64,000 bases of DNA from Aeoliella straminimaris (GTDB lineage Bacteria; Planctomycetota; Planctomycetia; Pirellulales; Lacipirellulaceae), in NCBI RefSeq assembly GCF_024054565.1, contig NZ_JAMXLR010000091.1, forward strand, positions 1 through 64,000. Reading direction: 5' to 3'. Position 1 is the stretch's first letter. Each line of letters starts with the position of its first letter. Both the position numbers and the translations under genes were made by a program. Positions 7,143 through 16,606 of this stretch are shown here, piece after piece. The notes under the pieces are model-generated. The model was not told the origin of the DNA and made no database searches. It saw nothing but the letters and a program-made list of their open reading frames with translations.

Positions 7143-9944
7143 TTACTCGCAATTCGCCCAGTTTACGCCGCATTTGACGTCAACTGCCAGAGGAACTCGC
7201 AAATCGTAGACGCCCGCCATTTCGGCCACTACCATCTCGCGGAGGGTGCCAAGTTCCTCATCCGGTGTGTCGAACACCAGTTCGTCGTGGATCTGGAGGA
7301 TCATCTTCGCCTGCAATTCCTCATCTCGCATGCGGCGGTAGATTGCCAGCATCGCCAGCTTGATCAGGTCGGCTGCCGTGCCTTGAATGACCGTGTTCAC
7401 GGCCGTCCGCTCGGGCAGGTTCAACTGCAGCGGTGCGGGGCGATCCTCGAACAGGGCGTCCTTCGACTTCGCGGCGGGGCGGACTCCGGTGATCGCCCGC
7501 CGGCGACCCAGCAGTGTTTTGACGAATCCGTCGCGACGACAATCGGCCAGCGTGCGGTGCATGAAGTCTTCCACACCTGGATAGCGGGCGAAGTACTCGT
7601 TGATGAACCGGGCGGCCTCGTCCTTGGAGATACCTAGCGATTTGGCCAGACCGAAGGGGCTCTGCCCGTAGATGATGCCGAAGTTCACCGCTTTGGCGCC
7701 GCGTCGCATCTGGCTGGTTACTTCGTCCAAGGCCACGCCGTTCACCTGGCTGGCGACCAGCGTGTGTATGTCCTGCCCGCTGGCGAACGCCTCGCACAGC
7801 GTTTCGTCTTCGGAGAAGTGGGCGAGCACCCGCAGTTCAATCTGCGAATAGTCGGCGGCCAGCAGCTTCCAGCCCTCCTGTCCCGCGGTGAACGCCGAGC
7901 GGATTTGGCGTCCGGCCTCGGTGCGGATGGGGATATTCTGCAGGTTGGGATCGCTGGAGCTGAGCCGCCCTGTGGCGGCCACGACCTGATTGAAGGAGGC
8001 GTGCACCCTCCCCGTCTCGGGATGCACCATCGTTGGCAGGGCGTCGACGTACGTCCCTTTTAGCTTGGCGTAGCCACGGTGTTCGATGATCTTGGCCGGC
8101 AGCGGGTGTTGGGGTGCAAGTTCCTCCAGCACGCTGGCATCGGTGCTGGGCCCGGTCTTGGTTTTCTTCACCACGGGCAGCCCGAGCTCATTGAACAGAA
8201 CCTGTGCGAGCTGCTTGGGCGAGGCAATGTTGAATGGGTGGCCGGCCAGCTCCTCGATCTCTTCTTCCAGTGTCTGCAGTCGCCCGCCGAACTCGACGCT
8301 CAGCTCCTGAAGGCGAGCGACATCAACTCGAATACCGTTGAATTCCAGCTCGGCCAGCACGTCGATCAGCGGCACTTCCAGGGTGGAATTCAGCTCGTCC
8401 AGCTCCTCCGCCACCAGTCGCTCTTCCAGCAGCGGTCGAAGTCGCAGCGGGATGTCGGCATCCTCCGCGGCGTAGTGGCCAATCTGTGCGACTGGTACTT
8501 GGTCCATCCGTTTCTGGTTCTTGCCCTTGCCGATCAGGGTGTCGATCTTGGTAGTTTGGTGGTCGAGGTACTTCCTTGCCAGCTCGTCCATATTGTGCGA
8601 ACGCTCGCCCGCGTCGAGCAAGTAGCTGGCGACCATTGTATCGAAGTCCACCCCCGCCAGCTTCAATCCGGCGGTCCGCAGTACCGTGATGTCGTACTTC
8701 AGGTTTTGCCCCACCTTGGCGATTGAGGCATCCTCCAGCACCGGACGTAGGCAATCCAACACCGATTGTTCGTCCAACTGCGTGTCTCCTTCGGGAGCTC
8801 GAATCGGCACGTAGTAGGCCGTGCCCGGCTCCCAGGCGAGCGAAATGCCCACTAGTTGGGCAGCCCGCGGATTGACGCTGGTCGTTTCGGTATCGACCGA
8901 AAGCAGCCCGGACGACTGCATTGGTTCGACCAACTCGCCGAGCCGCTCGATGCTCGTGACCACTTCGTATTGAGTGTCGAGATTCGCCGCTACCGGCTTC
9001 TTGGCCCCGCCGGCCAGAGCCGTGGCGCGATCGCCCAGAGCCTTGAAGCCGAAATCGCTACACAACTCGGCGACGCGCTGCGGATCGTAAGCCCCGGGGC
9101 GGGCCATTTGCCAGTCGAGATCTACCGGTACGTTCGCGTCCAGCCGCACCAGATCGCGTGACATTCGGGCGTCATCAGCGTGGTTCTGCAGGTTCTGGCT
9201 GCGTTTGGCTCCCTTTACGTTAGCGGCGTTGGCTAGTATGTCGTCCAGGGTGCCGTAGGTCTCCAGTAGTTCACGGGCGATCTTAGGACCAATCAGCGGC
9301 ACGCCCGGCACGTTGTCGACCTTGTCCCCCACCAGCGACTGAAAATCGACCACCTGATCGGGCCGAATGCCCCAATCGCCGTACAATTCGGCCGAACCGA
9401 ACTCTAGGTTCTTTCGTATGTTGTAGATAAGTACGTTTTTGGTGATTAGTTGTCGGCAATCCTTGTCGCCGGTCACCAACAGGCAGCGGAGGCCCCGCTC
9501 GTCGCACACTTTGGCGATGGTTGCGAGAACGTCGTCTGCCTCGTAGCCCGGCTTGCCGATCACTGGCACGGCCAGGGCGGACAGCAGTTGTTCGATTTTG
9601 GGAATCTGTGGAACGAGGTCCTCGGGCATCTCGCTGCGGTCAGCCTTATACGCATCGTACAGGTCGTGCCGAAAAGTCGGCCCCGGCATGTCGAACGCCG
9701 CAAACAGGTAGTCTGGCCTCCGGTCCTCGATTAGGAACAGCACGTCTCGCAGGAACCCGTATACCGCCGAGACGGGCTCGCCCCGCGGGCTGGTCATCTC
9801 GCCGATGGCGTGAAACACCTGAAAAATCAGCGAATGCGAGTCGATCACGTAGACCGTCTCGCCCTCGGCGGGGGCAGAATTGGTGTTGTCCGGAGTGGCC
9901 AGGGCCTGAGGCTCGTCGTGGCCGGGCAGTTGCTGCTGTCTCAT
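7143..9944 (-). CDS. polA: DNA polymerase I
   Basis: Repair and Okazaki-fragment polymerase, 933 aa from ATG 9944; the 46 codons further upstream do not resemble the family. Three domains are present. The 5' nuclease (about residues 30-310) has VYVIDSHSLIFQVFHA and GYEADDVLATIA. The 3'-5' proofreading domain (about 330-520) keeps DTETTS, NLKYDITVLR and the YAAEDAD motif, so it is probably active, unlike in Thermus or Bacillus. The polymerase (about 550-933) has AADYSQIELRVLAHFSED (motif A), RRGAKAVNFGIIYG (motif B) and LQIHDELVF (motif C). Transcribed toward coaE; divergent from the gene at 10127. Confidence 0.97.
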   Translation of the reverse strand: MRQQQLPGHDEPQALATPDNTNSAPAEGETVYVIDSHSLIFQVFHAIGEMTSPRGEPVSAVYGFLRDVLFLIEDRRPDYLFAAFDMPGPTFRHDLYDAYKADRSEMPEDLVPQIPKIEQLLSALAVPVIGKPGYEADDVLATIAKVCDERGLRCLLVTGDKDCRQLITKNVLIYNIRKNLEFGSAELYGDWGIRPDQVVDFQSLVGDKVDNVPGVPLIGPKIARELLETYGTLDDILANAANVKGAKRSQNLQNHADDARMSRDLVRLDANVPVDLDWQMARPGAYDPQRVAELCSDFGFKALGDRATALAGGAKKPVAANLDTQYEVVTSIERLGELVEPMQSSGLLSVDTETTSVNPRAAQLVGISLAWEPGTAYYVPIRAPEGDTQLDEQSVLDCLRPVLEDASIAKVGQNLKYDITVLRTAGLKLAGVDFDTMVASYLLDAGERSHNMDELARKYLDHQTTKIDTLIGKGKNQKRMDQVPVAQIGHYAAEDADIPLRLRPLLEERLVAEELDELNSTLEVPLIDVLAELEFNGIRVDVARLQELSVEFGGRLQTLEEEIEELAGHPFNIASPKQLAQVLFNELGLPVVKKTKTGPSTDASVLEELAPQHPLPAKIIEHRGYAKLKGTYVDALPTMVHPETGRVHASFNQVVAATGRLSSSDPNLQNIPIRTEAGRQIRSAFTAGQEGWKLLAADYSQIELRVLAHFSEDETLCEAFASGQDIHTLVASQVNGVALDEVTSQMRRGAKAVNFGIIYGQSPFGLAKSLGISKDEAARFINEYFARYPGVEDFMHRTLADCRRDGFVKTLLGRRRAITGVRPAAKSKDALFEDRPAPLQLNLPERTAVNTVIQGTAADLIKLAMLAIYRRMRDEELQAKMILQIHDELVFDTPDEELGTLREMVVAEMAGVYDLRVPLAVDVKCGVNWANCE

Positions 9945-9966
9945 GCGATCCGTTATATGCGTTTCG

Positions 9967-9995
9967 TTGACACGCGTTAATCCCCTAACTAAATT
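9967..9995 (+). promoter_or_regulatory. Candidate housekeeping promoter for the gene at 10127
   Basis: TTGACA at 9967-9972 matches the -35 consensus exactly. A 17-nt spacer leads to TAAATT at 9990-9995 as a weaker -10. Transcription would start near 10003, about 125 nt before the gene at 10127. It overlaps the upstream leader of the divergent polA gene. Confidence 0.45.
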
Positions 9996-10126
9996 GGACT
10001 TAGGTCGATTTCGACTCGACCTTATCGGAACACTGAAAGCAACCTCGTCGAGCGCTGGGCTCAGACTGTAGCCATACTTCACAGCTCGCCCGTCCCACCT
10101 CGCCCTTTCCCCGCATAGGTATCTCG

Positions 10127-11506
10127 ATGGCCGCCCGTCAGGATCAGACGCTCCAAATCGCCCTCATTGTGTTCGCTATCCTGTTGGTGGGGTTCATGGC
10201 GTTCACGTACTACTTCTATAAGCAAGCCAGCGATGCCAGTCAGCAACTGGATGCGATGACCGACGATCGCGACTCGCAACGCTCCGCGGCCAATAACATG
10301 GGGGTCGAAAACGAGCAGTTGCGACAGTGGATGGGCTTCGAGCAGTTCGCGGAGTTCGACACCGTGAGCACGCAGGTGAAGGCCGACATGGATCGGATGG
10401 CTGGTACGCTGGCCGAAGATAAGAGGAATTACCGCGACGCGCTCGAACTGATGTACAAGTCGAACCTGGAATTAGCTCAAGCCCAGGCAGTCGACAAGCA
10501 AAAGAACAAGGACCTGGAAACCAAGCTTCGCGAAGTGGAAGCGGGCCATCAGGCGCAGATCGCCCAGTTGCAGGCCGACAAAGAGAAGATCGAGCAGGCG
10601 GCAGCCGCCCAGCGGAACCAGTTCACCGATGCCCGAGCTGCTCTGGAGCAGAGTAAATCGGCCCTGGCAAAGCAAATCTCCGACCAGACGGCCGCTTTCG
10701 AGCAGGAACGCACCCAGCTGACCTCTGCCCGTAACGAGGCACAGGAAGAGGCCAGCAAACGGCAGCGTACGATCGACCAGCTAAAGGAAGAGCGGAAGCA
10801 GGAAGACTTCTCGTTCGAGATTGCCGATGGCAAAATCACTTGGGTCAATCAATCGAACAACACCGTGTGGATCAACATCGGTTCGGCCGACTCCCTGCGA
10901 CAACAGGTCACGTTTAGCGTATTCGACAACGAAGACACCGACGCCGGCAAGGCGGAGAAGAAGGGTGCTGTGGAAGTGGTTCGCATGCTTGGCGAGCACA
11001 TGGCCGAGTGCCGCGTGACCGACGACGACCCACGGAACCCAATTCTGCCGGGCGACTACATCTATAGCCAGGTGTGGCACCATGGCAAGCCACAGCACTT
11101 TGCCTTGACGGGGCTCATCGACCTGGATGACGACGGCCAGAGCGACTTGCAACTGGCCAAGGATCTGATTGAGCTCAACGGTGGTGTGGTGGATGCCTAT
11201 CCCAACCCGGAAACAAACGAGCTCGAAGGCGAGATGACGGCCGAAACTCGCTTCATGGTCTTTGGCGAACGCTCCGACCGGACCAACGACTCCGCGCTCC
11301 GCGACACTTGGGACAAAATGCACAACGAAGCCAACGCGATGGGTGTCGAACTGATTTCGGTCACCGACTTCCTCAACCAGATGGGTTACAAGCCAGACAA
11401 TCGGGCAGTGAATCTGGGAGCTGGCGTCAATGCCAACGACTTCCGTCCCCGCCCCGCCCCGTCACGCGGCGATCTGCGTCCGCGAGTTAACTACTCCACT
11501 CCGTAA
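10127..11506 (+). CDS. Membrane-anchored coiled-coil protein with BRCT-like C-terminus
   Basis: Unrecognised 459-aa protein. Residues 9-32 form one transmembrane segment (IALIVFAILLVGFMAFTYYF) after a short cytoplasm-type N-terminus. Residues 35-235 are an almost unbroken heptad-rich coiled coil (QAQIAQLQADKEKIEQAAAA and similar). A beta-rich domain follows (about 235-330; FSFEIADGKITWVNQ, LPGDYIYSQVW). Residues 335-415 read FALTGLIDLD, LAKDLIELNGGVVDAYP, TAETRFMVFGE, a pattern like a BRCT fold (GG turn, then T-RFMVFGE). The tail is Pro/Arg-rich. The gene stands alone between polA (divergent) and a convergent gene. The BRCT resemblance is inference by eye. Confidence 0.75.
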   Translation: MAARQDQTLQIALIVFAILLVGFMAFTYYFYKQASDASQQLDAMTDDRDSQRSAANNMGVENEQLRQWMGFEQFAEFDTVSTQVKADMDRMAGTLAEDKRNYRDALELMYKSNLELAQAQAVDKQKNKDLETKLREVEAGHQAQIAQLQADKEKIEQAAAAQRNQFTDARAALEQSKSALAKQISDQTAAFEQERTQLTSARNEAQEEASKRQRTIDQLKEERKQEDFSFEIADGKITWVNQSNNTVWINIGSADSLRQQVTFSVFDNEDTDAGKAEKKGAVEVVRMLGEHMAECRVTDDDPRNPILPGDYIYSQVWHHGKPQHFALTGLIDLDDDGQSDLQLAKDLIELNGGVVDAYPNPETNELEGEMTAETRFMVFGERSDRTNDSALRDTWDKMHNEANAMGVELISVTDFLNQMGYKPDNRAVNLGAGVNANDFRPRPAPSRGDLRPRVNYSTP

Positions 11507-11552
11507 GGTTTACAGGAGCAGTCCTTTATCTCAAGCTCGCCGGCTCAGGTCG

Positions 11553-12098
11553 TCACTGTGTCTGCTGAACGGGTACGCTCACGACAGCGGTCGTTGGCGC
11601 CACGACCAACTGAGTGGCGGTGCTCGATACTGCTGGCATTGCTGCCGTGGTTTGCCTTGGCTGGAGTGCCTCGAGTCCGGCGAACAGCTTGGTCGACAGG
11701 CGTTCGTAGACAGCCAGATCTTTTTCGTTGTCCGTCGGTAGATTTTCGGTCGCCAGCAAGTCGGGCCGCACAAACAAAGTGGCGGCCATCGGCAGGTCTA
11801 ACTCGTCGCGAAGCTGTAGCAACAGATTGCGCTCGCGACGTGAAAGCCGGTGCGCACGGCACATGTCGATGAACAGATGGTGTGGTTCGTTGCTCATCCG
11901 ACGTGCCTGTTGGCGGCGGTAGAGCCAGTTGAGTAGCCACACCAGGGCAAGGGTAGCCAGCAGGATGCCCAGCAGTGCCCACAAGTCGCCCAGATTGAAC
12001 TTCGCGTGGTCGCCACTAAAGCGATCGCCAAGGCTTTGCCAGGCCTCGCGATTGGCCAGGGGTATCCATGTTAGCAATGTTGAGTTGAGCGTCGTCAC
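11553..12098 (-). CDS. Small single-pass membrane protein, function unknown
   Basis: 181 aa with one clear transmembrane helix at about residues 38-60 (LWALLGILLATLALVWLLNWLYRR). A cytoplasmic part follows, containing HHLFIDMCRAHRLSRRERNLLLQL, a pattern seen in small planctomycete proteins of unknown role; it resembles a short helical binding domain. The C-terminus is Thr/Val/Pro-rich and probably disordered. The ATG overlaps the TGA of the HEAT-repeat gene upstream by four bases (ATGA at 12095-12098), so the two are translationally coupled and probably work together. Confidence 0.7.
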   Translation of the reverse strand: MTTLNSTLLTWIPLANREAWQSLGDRFSGDHAKFNLGDLWALLGILLATLALVWLLNWLYRRQQARRMSNEPHHLFIDMCRAHRLSRRERNLLLQLRDELDLPMAATLFVRPDLLATENLPTDNEKDLAVYERLSTKLFAGLEALQPRQTTAAMPAVSSTATQLVVAPTTAVVSVPVQQTQ

Positions 12099-13696
12099 TG
12101 CGCAGCCTCCATGGGTTGCACCTCGCGTGCTTCGAACACCCGCAGCGCGGCGGCCGCTCGGTTGCGAACCAAGGCGTTGGCGTCGGTCGCGGCCCGGCGT
12201 ATAGCCGTGCCGGCCTGGCTGGTGTTCGATCCGGCCAGCGTTTGCACCGCCTCGGCTCGCACGGCTGCATCCTGGTGATTGGCCTGCTTTATGATGGACT
12301 CCAGCATGTCGTCCACGACGCCCATGGCGGTGGCCATTTGCAGTCCACGGAGCTTCCTGGGCAACACGGCCGCGCTGACTTCGCGACGTACTTGTTCGAC
12401 GGCCGAGTCGTCGGTCGTGCGGACAATCCGCCCCAATTCACGCCGAGACCTCTCGTCGAGACTGTCGAACTTTCCGGCATAGCGCAGGAAGGTAAAGTCG
12501 CCCAAGCTCTTTTTGGCAATCCGACGAACCGTATCATCCGCGTGGTCTAGCAGCGCTGCCAGTCGCTCGACGGCGCCATTGAACCCGTGATGGCGAAGCG
12601 AACGAGCAGCATAGGCTACCATCTGAGGATCGGAATCGTTCAGCAAGTTGGTCAGTCGCGCGGTAGCCTCTGGCAGTTCGATGTTGCCTAACGCATCGCA
12701 GGCGGCCATTCGTGCGTAAGGAGTGCCGCGCTCGAGTATCTGATCGTAGATCCCCAGCTTCGTTCGTCGGGAGAGCCGCGAAGCACTTACCAACTCCACC
12801 GCTACAGCCTGTGCTTCGGGCGACAAACGGAACCAGTCGTCCGTCACCTTTTCCAGCATGGGCAACCTCTTCAATCGCCCCACGTTCTCCAGCGCGCGGG
12901 GGCTGGCCGGGTACCCCAAGGCTTTCAGGAATACGCTGCGGAAGTGTACGTCGTTGCGCGCCGCGGCGGTTTCCAGTAACGTCAACGGCGTGCCGGGATT
13001 GTCGAATAGCTTGGCCAGCACCTCGATGGCACCTTCCGAGGGACTGCTCTCCAGCAGCGTCATCAGCGGCTTGTGGCCGGGATGCTCCGTATCGGTGAGC
13101 AAGCTGGTGAGCGTATGGTTGCTGGGCGTCGTGATCAGCAGAAAGGCTTCCACCAACTCGACGCGGCGATGCGAGCTGAAGTGATCAACCGCCGAAGAGA
13201 GAGCTGCCAGGGCCCAACGACGGGCGAACGAAGGATCGCGCCCCCGGGGGCTTTCGCGATAGGCGACGATTTCGTCGTGCAATGCCCTGGCCAGGTCGAG
13301 CGCAATGCTTGCCATGGCCTCGCCGCCGGGATGTTTGGGATCGCTAGCCGCGGTAACCAGGGCGGGGAATTCGTCGAACGCCCTACAAGTGATCACGTAG
13401 TGGCACGCCAGGCGGGAAGATTCGTTATCGTGTTCGGCCAGCAACTTGCGGAGCGTCGTTCGCAGCCGGGGCGAACTGTCGCCCAGCGAAGCGACCTCCG
13501 GCTCGGTGAGCTGGGGGAATATGCGAAGGAATGCCCGCTGGCTGGTCTCGTCTCGGCGGCGCAGCAGAGCCGCGATGGCGCCATTGCGCACCGCGGACGA
13601 GGGGCCTAAAATCCCTTCAACCAGTACTTCGGCCGCCGTGTGGTTCGGCGTGCGCCAAAGTTTGCTCAGTGTGCGTTGGAAGCCGAGAGCGGCCAT
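12095..13696 (-). CDS. HEAT-repeat protein
   Basis: 533-aa helical repeat protein with no enzymatic motif or signal peptide. Repeats of roughly 30-35 residues are visible throughout, for example ARMAACDALGNIELPEATARL, DPQMVAYAARSLRHHG, DDTVRRIAKKSLGDF and DAAVRAEAVQTLAGS. These are typical of HEAT/PBS-lyase-like scaffolds for protein binding. The gene is coupled by a 4-bp overlap to the small membrane protein downstream, which suggests the scaffold is recruited to the membrane by that partner. It is divergent from the small gene at 13900. Function unknown. Confidence 0.8.
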   Translation of the reverse strand: MAALGFQRTLSKLWRTPNHTAAEVLVEGILGPSSAVRNGAIAALLRRRDETSQRAFLRIFPQLTEPEVASLGDSSPRLRTTLRKLLAEHDNESSRLACHYVITCRAFDEFPALVTAASDPKHPGGEAMASIALDLARALHDEIVAYRESPRGRDPSFARRWALAALSSAVDHFSSHRRVELVEAFLLITTPSNHTLTSLLTDTEHPGHKPLMTLLESSPSEGAIEVLAKLFDNPGTPLTLLETAAARNDVHFRSVFLKALGYPASPRALENVGRLKRLPMLEKVTDDWFRLSPEAQAVAVELVSASRLSRRTKLGIYDQILERGTPYARMAACDALGNIELPEATARLTNLLNDSDPQMVAYAARSLRHHGFNGAVERLAALLDHADDTVRRIAKKSLGDFTFLRYAGKFDSLDERSRRELGRIVRTTDDSAVEQVRREVSAAVLPRKLRGLQMATAMGVVDDMLESIIKQANHQDAAVRAEAVQTLAGSNTSQAGTAIRRAATDANALVRNRAAAALRVFEAREVQPMEAAQ

Positions 13697-13899
13697 ATGT
13701 AATTGGACCTACCTAACGGGAATGACGCCTCCGGTGGCGATGCCTTCGACAACGTCGGCAATTTGGAGCTCGTGGGTTGAAAGCTCGTCCGGTTTTGACG
13801 GTTGTAGCGATGGTCTACCGCAACGGGCGTTGCGTAGCAGGTGTGCGGTAGGCAAACTAAAGGATATGTCAAAATGCCGACCTTGGCTGGAGTTACCCC

Positions 13900-14157
13900 A
13901 TGAACCGCGCTGATCGTTCCGCCCAACAAGTACTCGAGGCCGAAGTTCTCAACCTGCGTGCCAAGCTGTTGGAGGTGGCCGCTGGTCTCGATCGTATTGA
14001 CCGCGGGGCCGAACCCCTGGCCGATGCTGGCACCATGGAGACTTTCCGCGGGGCGATCGAAACCTTGCTCCGGCCAGGGCCGAATCGTGCCGAGCGGATT
14101 CAGTTGCTCTTCAGCCGCGCGTACGAAGATAGTTGGCGCGAAAACATGGAGGTCTAG
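13900..14157 (+). CDS. Small helical protein upstream of TatD-like hydrolase
   Basis: 85 aa, not recognised. It is predicted largely helical: EAEVLNLRAKLLEVAAGLDRI, then a GxETFRGAIETLL segment. No signal peptide, cysteine cluster or membrane helix. It lies 54 bp before the TatD-like gene on the same strand and probably shares its transcript. In the ebo clusters of other bacteria the hydrolase gene is preceded by eboA. This product is much shorter than the EboA known from cyanobacteria, so orthology cannot be claimed. Confidence 0.6.
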   Translation: MNRADRSAQQVLEAEVLNLRAKLLEVAAGLDRIDRGAEPLADAGTMETFRGAIETLLRPGPNRAERIQLLFSRAYEDSWRENMEV

Positions 14158-14211
14158 TCGCCGCTGCTCGCCCCGACACCTCCGTTCCCACCTCACCCCC
14201 GACTCCCTGCC

Positions 14212-15024
14212 ATGCAGTACATCGACCCACACATCCACATGGTCTCGCGTACCACGGACGACTACGAAACCCTGGCCAAGATGGGGTGCGTTGCGGTGAG
14301 TGAGCCCGCCTTCTGGGCCGGGTACGATCGCGGCAGCGTCGAAGGATTTCGAGACTACTTCGAGCAGCTCACCGAGTTCGAACCCAAGCGGGCCGGGTGG
14401 TATGGCATCCAGCATTACACGTGGCTCTGTATCAATGCCAAGGAGGCGGAGAATGTCTCGCTCTCGCGCGAAGTGATCGACATGATCCCCGAGTTTCTCG
14501 ATCGACCGGGCGTGTTGGGCATTGGCGAGATTGGCCTCAACAAGAACACCCGCAACGAGGCCACCGTCTTCCTCGAGCACCTGGAGCTTGCCGTCCGCAC
14601 CCAGTCGCAGATCCTGATTCATACACCGCACCTGGAAGACAAGTATCAGGGCACGCGGATGATCCTCGACATGCTCTCTGGCGACTCCCGCATCGACCGC
14701 ACCCGCGTGCTGGTCGACCACGTCGAGGAGCATACGGTCCGTCCGGTGCTCGAAGAAGGCTTCTGGGCCGGCATGACGCTGTACCCCGTAAGCAAGTGCA
14801 CGCCCGACCGCGCCGCCGATATGGTGGAGATGTACGGGCCCGAACGCCTGCTGGTGAACTCGGCCGGCGACTGGGGTCCATCGAAGCCGACCGCGGTGCC
14901 CGACTTCATCATGGCCATGCGCAAGCGAGGCCACTCCGAGGCGCTGATCCGCCAGGTGGTGTACGAAAATCCGCTGAAGTTCTTCAGCCAGAGTGCCAAT
15001 TTCGAGTTCCAGGTCGCGAAGTAG
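14212..15024 (+). CDS. TatD-family metal-dependent hydrolase, EboB-like
   Basis: Amidohydrolase-fold metal enzyme of 270 aa. Metal-binding motifs appear in order: DPHIHM (HxH) at residues 5-10, GIGEIGLNK with the bridging Glu, LIHTPH, VDHVEEHT, and a final Asp in NSAGDWG. These match TatD-type proteins, whose best-known members are nucleases. The neighbours (UbiA prenyltransferase, isomerase-like TIM barrels and a phosphodiesterase further right) point to the EboB branch, thought to help move a polar metabolite to the periplasm. The substrate is unknown. Confidence 0.8.
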   Translation: MQYIDPHIHMVSRTTDDYETLAKMGCVAVSEPAFWAGYDRGSVEGFRDYFEQLTEFEPKRAGWYGIQHYTWLCINAKEAENVSLSREVIDMIPEFLDRPGVLGIGEIGLNKNTRNEATVFLEHLELAVRTQSQILIHTPHLEDKYQGTRMILDMLSGDSRIDRTRVLVDHVEEHTVRPVLEEGFWAGMTLYPVSKCTPDRAADMVEMYGPERLLVNSAGDWGPSKPTAVPDFIMAMRKRGHSEALIRQVVYENPLKFFSQSANFEFQVAK

Positions 15025-15085
15025 AGCGTAAAGAGTTCCGTGGCCCGCAGCCGACGAGCTACACCTCGTCGGAAAACGGAAGCTT

Positions 15086-16417
15086 ATGACTTCGCCACTC
15101 TTCGAAACCAAAGCTCCTATGCCCGCCAAGCCGCGGGTAAAGATCGACTTGGTGGGCAACGAGCTTACCATGGCGTGGCGGACTCCCATGTTGGGTGTCT
15201 CGCTGTTTCTCATGTTGTGGCTCACCGGCTGGACTGCTGGCTGCGGGGTGATGCTCTACAAGCTGCTCACCGACTTCGAGTGGTTCATGTTGCTGTTCTC
15301 CGTCCCGTTCTTCACCGCGTGGTTCGTGGTTGCGGGGCTGCTTGTTTACTTGTTGTTCGGTCGGCATCAGCTCGTGCTGACGCGGGATTCGTTGGAGGCC
15401 ACCTCGCGGGCTCTCGTTCCGTTGAAGCATCGCGTCGTGCCGCTCGATGAAGTGGCCGTGGCACAGCTGGTCGAGGAGTGCACGCACCACTCGAACGACA
15501 TGCCCCAATACTCCTGGCTCATTCGCATCAGCACGTTGGGCGATCCAGTTAAGTTTGCCAAGGGCATCGAAGTGCCCGAGGGGGAGTGGCTCGCCGAAAC
15601 GATCAACCTGTGCCTCAACCAGATGTCGCCCGAGCGGGCCGCCATGGCCACGACCGAAGCCATGCGCGAACGGGATGGCGATGCCGAACCGTCTGGCGAA
15701 CTCGATCCGCTTACCAACGCAAGCCTTGCCAGTGCATTTGACGACGATTCGTTCCAAGGCAAGTTATATGAAGGTGTAGACGAAGAAAGCGACACCGATG
15801 AAGGCCTTGGCCACGCCATGGTTTTTGTCCCTGGTCGCGACCGTTGGGAGCAACCGTCCGACTCCAGGTGGCAACTCACCCACGAAGGTAGCGGGCTGGT
15901 ATTCACCAATCGCGGACGCTGGTCGCTGGTGGCCATCGGGGGCAGTTTGTTCATTTGCTTGTTCTGGAACGGCATAGTCGGAGTGTTCGTTTGGGAGCTG
16001 ATCAACGACTTTCGGTGGTTCTTGGCACTGTTCCTCATTCCGTTCGAAGTCATTGGTCTGGTGATGCTCTTTACGCTGCTAGCCGCCCTCACCGCACCGG
16101 CCTGGGGCACGCGATGCAAATTTCGTCTGGGGCAGATCGAGCGACGCTGGTGGACGCCGCTGTTCGGCCGCACCAAACGGTGCGAGTTCGATAGGCTCGA
16201 TCGCATTGAACTGGCTTCGAAAAACAATTCCGACAACTCGACCACGCCGGTCAAATTTGCCACCGGGGGCACCAACTCGGGCGAGTACCGCCTGGCCCTG
16301 ATCGACACCAGCAACACAACGCTGCTGGATATCGATTCCCTGACCAAAGGCGAAGCCCTCTGGATGGCCGACACGCTCACCTACGAGCTACCAGGCCTGT
16401 TCGACCGCGACCGGTAG
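15086..16417 (+). CDS. Two-domain membrane protein with internal duplication
   Basis: 443 aa, unrecognised. It has two copies of the same plan: a pair of transmembrane helices followed by a soluble beta-rich domain. Helices lie near residues 38-95 (MLGVSLFLMLWLTGWTAGCG and WFMLLFSVPFFTAWFVVAGL) and 270-330 (SLVAIGGSLFICLFWNGIVG and WFLALFLIPFEVIGLVMLF). The soluble parts share FEWFMLLF/FRWFLALF and later segments on substrates of unknown type. This resembles a duplicated bacterial PH-like or signal-output membrane domain, but I cannot name a family. It starts 61 bp after the TatD-like gene; MPAKPRVK at 15119 is an alternative start. Confidence 0.75.
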   Translation: MTSPLFETKAPMPAKPRVKIDLVGNELTMAWRTPMLGVSLFLMLWLTGWTAGCGVMLYKLLTDFEWFMLLFSVPFFTAWFVVAGLLVYLLFGRHQLVLTRDSLEATSRALVPLKHRVVPLDEVAVAQLVEECTHHSNDMPQYSWLIRISTLGDPVKFAKGIEVPEGEWLAETINLCLNQMSPERAAMATTEAMRERDGDAEPSGELDPLTNASLASAFDDDSFQGKLYEGVDEESDTDEGLGHAMVFVPGRDRWEQPSDSRWQLTHEGSGLVFTNRGRWSLVAIGGSLFICLFWNGIVGVFVWELINDFRWFLALFLIPFEVIGLVMLFTLLAALTAPAWGTRCKFRLGQIERRWWTPLFGRTKRCEFDRLDRIELASKNNSDNSTTPVKFATGGTNSGEYRLALIDTSNTTLLDIDSLTKGEALWMADTLTYELPGLFDRDR

Positions 16418-16606
16418 CGCCGTGTTTTGGGTCAATATCTTTTGGGCCAACTTCTGGCCATTTACATTCATGGGCCCAAAACTCCAAGCGTTTTGTCCCA
16501 CCTCGCCGGCAAGAAACGCTTGTTTTACTGGGTTTATTCATTCACAGTGGACCAAAACCCGGTGTGTTGTTCTCCGCATGTTGGGGGATATCTCTGAGGC
16601 GCTGCT

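Noticed and set aside
13666-15225. Long minus-strand open frame opposite the TatD-like gene
   Set aside because: It is a mirror of the codon use of the real gene; the product is His/Leu/Arg-rich and has no domain, and the + strand gene has all metal motifs.
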